In this document: in pieces, positions 10,301 to 11,569 of the stretch
How positions within the stretch are numbered: position 1 is the first letter of the stretch
How the letters are laid out: each line of letters starts with the position of its first letter
Assembly: GCA_001430745.1 (NCBI GenBank)
Contig: KQ481958.1
Coordinates: forward strand, 1 to 11,569
DNA length: 11,569 nt
Reading direction: 5' to 3'
Origin: Auxenochlorella pyrenoidosa
Taxonomy: Eukaryota; Chlorophyta; Trebouxiophyceae; Chlorellales; Chlorellaceae
The notes under the pieces: model-generated
What the model was told of the DNA's origin: nothing
Seen by the model: the letters and a program-made list of their open reading frames with translations, nothing else
Database searches by the model: none
Program-made: the position numbers and the translations under genes

Positions 10301-10348
10301 AGCCAGGAGAAGCAGCGGCAACAGGAGCAGTGCTTTGTGCACCGCCAT
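4340..10348 (-). CDS. purple acid phosphatase, secreted, putative GPI-anchored
   Basis: The enzyme is a dinuclear-metal acid phosphatase that hydrolyses phosphate monoesters, probably at the cell surface or outside the cell. Exons (high to low): 10348-10178, 10005-9918, 9718-9569, 9306-9217, 9003-8908, 8764-8711, 8506-8460, 8271-8204, 8013-7938, 7786-7715, 7526-7441, 7252-7162, 6911-6854, 6638-6559, 6262-6183, 5871-5804, 5474-5268, 4925-4851, 4518-4340. They total 1836 nt, or 611 residues plus TGA. An in-frame TGA at 10378-10376 supports the ATG. Layout: signal peptide about 1-23; N-terminal beta domain with SWQTGE and an HHVLLRDLEPDTRYYY segment; then the metallophosphatase core. Metal motifs: GDLG (Asp197), GDFTY (Asp224, Tyr227), GNHE (278-281), VYMH (His396), GHTH (433-435) followed by AYER. 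SAFRE (518-522) and WTWQRN follow, as in plant and algal PAPs. Introns at 6853 and 6558 use GC donors; introns longer than 300 bp (4926-5267, 5475-5803, 5872-6182) hold only simple or tandem repeats. The C-terminus looks like a GPI signal. All phases agree. Confidence 0.92.
4343..4432 (-). other. putative GPI-anchor attachment signal
   Basis: The last exon runs on without splicing into an Ala/Pro/Ser/Thr/Gly linker (about residues 565-592), small residues suitable as an omega site (around 582-590), then Leu-rich hydrophobic residues 593-611 up to the stop with no charged residue after the stretch. This order of small-residue site, short spacer and terminal hydrophobic tail is the GPI-signal pattern. 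A C-terminal transmembrane anchor is the main alternative, but the lack of a cytosolic tail favours GPI. Confidence 0.65.
5031..5082. repeat. 10-bp tandem repeat, five copies
   Basis: Five consecutive 10-base units of form (C/T)NNGGCAGCG-CA, with the middle unit diverged, form a minisatellite in the phosphatase intron 4926-5267. Confidence 0.75.
5492..5512. repeat. GT dinucleotide microsatellite
   Basis: About ten GT units lie in the phosphatase intron 5475-5803, followed by a GGGT-rich stretch to about 5530. On the sense strand this is a CA repeat just after the 5' splice end of the upstream exon's neighbouring intron boundary region, near the acceptor at 5475. Confidence 0.9.
5684..5742. 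repeat. about 20-bp tandem repeat, three copies
   Basis: Units start at 5684, 5703 and 5723 and share a GCATGGCTGC...AAGGCG pattern. The first two are close copies and the third is diverged. They lie in the phosphatase intron 5475-5803. Confidence 0.7.
6045..6060. repeat. C homopolymer run of 16
   Basis: Sixteen consecutive C bases (G on the phosphatase sense strand) lie in intron 5872-6182. Its length may be miscalled in the assembly or be polymorphic. Confidence 0.9.
8640..8653. promoter_or_regulatory. two overlapping P1BS-like sites
   Basis: GCATATGC occurs at 8640-8647 and again at 8646-8653. Each fits GNATATNC, the palindromic site bound by PHR1/PSR1-type phosphate-starvation regulators. 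The pair sits in the phosphatase intron 8507-8710, not in the promoter. By rough base composition about one match per window is expected by chance, so the evidence is modest. Confidence 0.25.
9732..9798 (+). repeat. G-rich tract, potential G-quadruplex
   Basis: Repeated runs of three to five G separated by one to a few bases, including GTGGG and GGGGT units, lie in the phosphatase intron 9719-9917. The plus strand (template for the phosphatase) could form a quadruplex; the sense strand is a C-rich tract leading to the acceptor. Confidence 0.7.
10280..10348 (-). other. signal peptide of the phosphatase
   Basis: Residues 1 to about 23 start with a Lys-containing n-region (MAVHK), followed by an uninterrupted Leu/Ala/Pro core of about 11 residues and then a polar Gly-Pro-Glu-Cys-Lys-Gly stretch before mature AVEFLG. 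This is a classic Sec-type signal. It fits the many N-x-S/T sequons downstream and predicts entry into the ER. The exact cleavage point is an estimate. Confidence 0.85.
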
Positions 10349-10641
10349 CGTGATCCTGGCGCAGAAGAAGGAAGCTCAAGCAAGAAGAGCGGGTCGGTCG
10401 GCAATGTGCCCGCCACAGTGTGACAGCTGCATGGTATCCCCGCTTGAACTAATGCCCTGCAGGACTTCCCATGCCCTATGCCCCGAGCCCTCACCCACGG
10501 CTAGCGGTTATGCAAATTGTTTTCTGTGGTGCTCATTCTTCCGAGGCACTCCTCAGTGCTGAAATGACGTTGCATCGAACAATGGTGCACCAGGACCGCG
10601 CAGTCACGGCAGGGCGAAGTCGCTGCTTCCCTCTGCCCCAC

Positions 10642-10657
10642 GTGCTGGTGCCAGCAC
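10642..10657. other. GC-rich inverted repeat just past the TGTAA element
   Basis: GTGCTGG and CCAGCAC form a perfect 7-bp inverted repeat separated by TG. On the minus strand it falls about 27-42 nt downstream of the TGTAA at 10688-10684. It is therefore near or beyond the expected cleavage site of the DUF547-like transcript. Confidence 0.5.
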
Positions 10658-10683
10658 TTGTCACGAGTGTACAATCTGGTCGC

Positions 10684-10688
10684 TTACA
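10684..10688 (-). promoter_or_regulatory. candidate polyadenylation signal TGTAA
   Basis: The minus strand reads TGTAA here, the usual green-algal poly(A) signal. It lies about 410 nt after the DUF547-like stop codon, a normal 3' UTR length for chlorophytes, and about 335 nt before the phosphatase ATG. That leaves room for a compact promoter. Confidence 0.5.
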
Positions 10689-10782
10689 CAGCAGCATGGC
10701 GTACAGAATGGTCAGGGCATCATAGGTGCAAGGCTGCATTGGAGGCGAGACACTCTCTAGGACAGCAACCCGAAGGGAGTGA

Positions 10783-10802
10783 TCAGAAGACTTGTCTTCT
10801 GA
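10783..10802 (-). other. perfect 9-bp inverted repeat in 3' UTR
   Basis: TCAGAAGAC (10783-10791) is followed by TT and its exact complement GTCTTCTGA (10794-10802). In RNA it would form an 8-bp stem with a four-base loop. It lies about 300 nt after the DUF547-like stop, within the likely 3' UTR on the minus strand. Confidence 0.6.
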
Positions 10803-11098
10803 CAAAACGGGCACCGAAAATGACAGCGCAGGCAGGAGAGCAGGCCCCCAGAGGATGGAGAATTCCTCTGATAAACGTTGGCGGAACAGCAAGCAGCGCA
10901 AAGGCTGCCGGAGATCAAAACGGAAAGATCCACAGAAGGAAGCAGGGGCACAGCATGTACAGGCGGATGTTCACCTGAGCTGTCGCGCCACCCAACCCCT
11001 GACGACGGACTAGGCCATCGCCAGCATAAGAAGGGAGGCAGCGGGGCTATCAACACCCTGAACAGCTCCCGAATGCAACAAAAAACGCCTTTTGGCCA

Positions 11099-11499
11099 TC
11101 AATCTGCCGAGTTGGTGGTCCAATCGTAGGGGCGGAAGCGCAGCTTGATCCCTTCTGCGCCCCGGCTGGCCAGCAGCTCTCGCAGATCGGCTGCTGGGCC
11201 TGCAGCACAGCAGGGCAGGGCGGCAGTGGATGGGGGGGACCAGTCATAGCACTGCAGGGGATGGCGCCTCACGGGTGGCTGGCGGCAGGCACGCTGCGTG
11301 TGAATGGCCAGGTAAGACTTGCAGCGGCGGAAACAGGCTGGTGTTCATCACGCAAGCCGAGCCGTGGCTGCTGCTTCGGCCTGCGCATGTCTGTCTTGCT
11401 CCGCCCCCACATGCCTTCCAGTTGTGACGCCCACCTGCTGGCAAGTGCTCGGCGAGGAAGCTGAGCAGCTGCTGCTTGGTGCCAAAGTCGGGACCGTAC
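11099..11499 (-). CDS. DUF547-like protein, C-terminal end only (5'-partial)
   Basis: Two terminal exons are visible: 11499-11435 and 11199-11099, joined across a GTGGGC...GCAG intron in phase 1 and ending in TGA at 11101-11099. They encode about 54 residues beginning YGPDFGTKQQLLSFL and ending with a PYDWTTN motif close to the stop. From family knowledge recalled rather than searched, a (W)Y..DF segment, a short helix-rich stretch and a final YDWsLN-like motif are typical of the end of DUF547 (PF04784), which is found in bacteria and plants. Its function is not established. The first visible base completes a codon split by the upstream intron; if that codon is TG|G it would give the Trp expected before YGPDF. 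The intron occupies 11500-11569 and leaves the window. The gene lies upstream of the phosphatase gene on the same strand. Confidence 0.68.
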
Positions 11500-11534
11500 C
11501 TGCACAAAGGAGAGGGGGTTTGGGGTTTGCTTTT

Positions 11535-11568
11535 GTGTGTGTGTGGTGGGGTGGGGTGGGGTGGGGGG
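11535..11568 (+). repeat. GT repeat followed by GGGGT repeats
   Basis: A short GT run passes into four GGGG-containing units at the right edge, inside the intron of the DUF547-like gene. It meets the usual pattern for a G-quadruplex on the plus strand. Its full length cannot be seen. Confidence 0.8.
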
Positions 11569-11569
11569 T

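Larger units (their letters stand above)
10349..11098 (-). other. spacer: DUF547-like gene 3' UTR and phosphatase promoter
   Basis: This 750-bp stretch has no convincing gene. Reading along the minus strand, it should start with the 3' UTR of the DUF547-like gene (downstream of 11099) and end with the promoter and 5' UTR of the phosphatase gene (up to 10349). It is more AT-rich than the flanking exons. It contains two inverted repeats and a TGTAA polyadenylation element. No obvious TATA box was found upstream of the phosphatase start. A TGACGT sequence (bZIP-like core) lies near 10565, which is weak evidence alone. Confidence 0.6.

Noticed and set aside
10533..10901. Minus-strand open frame of 122 codons in the spacer
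   Set aside because: It has no recognisable domain, overlaps the likely 3' UTR and the TGTAA element, and shows no coding-like GC pattern.
11535..11569. Telomere-like repeat at the right edge
   Set aside because: The units are GGGGT in an intron of a gene and not the TTTAGGG type usual in these algae, so simple sequence is the better explanation.
1..11569. tRNA, rRNA, transposon, CRISPR array or viral genes
   Set aside because: No cloverleaf, conserved rRNA stretch, transposase or integrase motif, spaced direct repeats, or viral hallmark was seen on either strand.

Overview
The window looks like nuclear DNA of a GC-rich unicellular green alga, most likely a Chlorella-type trebouxiophyte chlorophyte. 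The lineage is an inference from base composition, dense short introns that nearly all end in GCAG, a TGTAA-type 3'-end signal, and protein families typical of algae and plants. No bacterial operon structure, RNA gene, transposon or CRISPR array is visible. Genes had to be rebuilt exon by exon, because most long open frames here run across introns.

Three protein genes can be supported. (1) Positions 1-4004, plus strand: the 3' part of a tyrosine-kinase-like (TKL, Raf/CTR1-like) protein kinase, 11 exons visible. A Gly/Ser-rich leader precedes a complete catalytic domain, whose usual DFG motif reads DFN. (2) Positions 10348-4340, minus strand: a complete purple acid phosphatase (metallophosphoesterase) gene with 19 exons and 611 codons before the stop. 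It has an N-terminal signal peptide, all metal-ligand motifs (GDLG, GDxxY, GNHE, VxxH, GHxH), about 12 N-glycosylation sequons, and a C-terminal Ala/Pro/Ser linker plus hydrophobic tail that looks like a GPI-anchor signal. (3) Positions 11499-11099, minus strand: the last two exons of a gene whose C-terminus resembles a DUF547 domain; the rest lies beyond the right edge.

The kinase and phosphatase genes converge, with stop codons 335 bp apart (4005-4339). The phosphatase and the DUF547-like gene are tandem on the minus strand. The 750-bp spacer between them (10349-11098) must hold the upstream gene's 3' UTR and the phosphatase promoter. It contains a TGTAA element and two inverted repeats.

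The three genes show no obvious common pathway. The phosphatase is probably a secreted or surface-bound enzyme that releases phosphate from organic esters. The kinase is a cytosolic signalling enzyme of unknown pathway. No new multi-gene system is evident. The points most worth a second look are the GPI-like tail on the phosphatase, the DFN motif, the high share of GC-AG introns (5 of 29 visible donors), an intronic TGTAA that may create an alternative kinase C-terminus, and two overlapping P1BS-like sites in a phosphatase intron.
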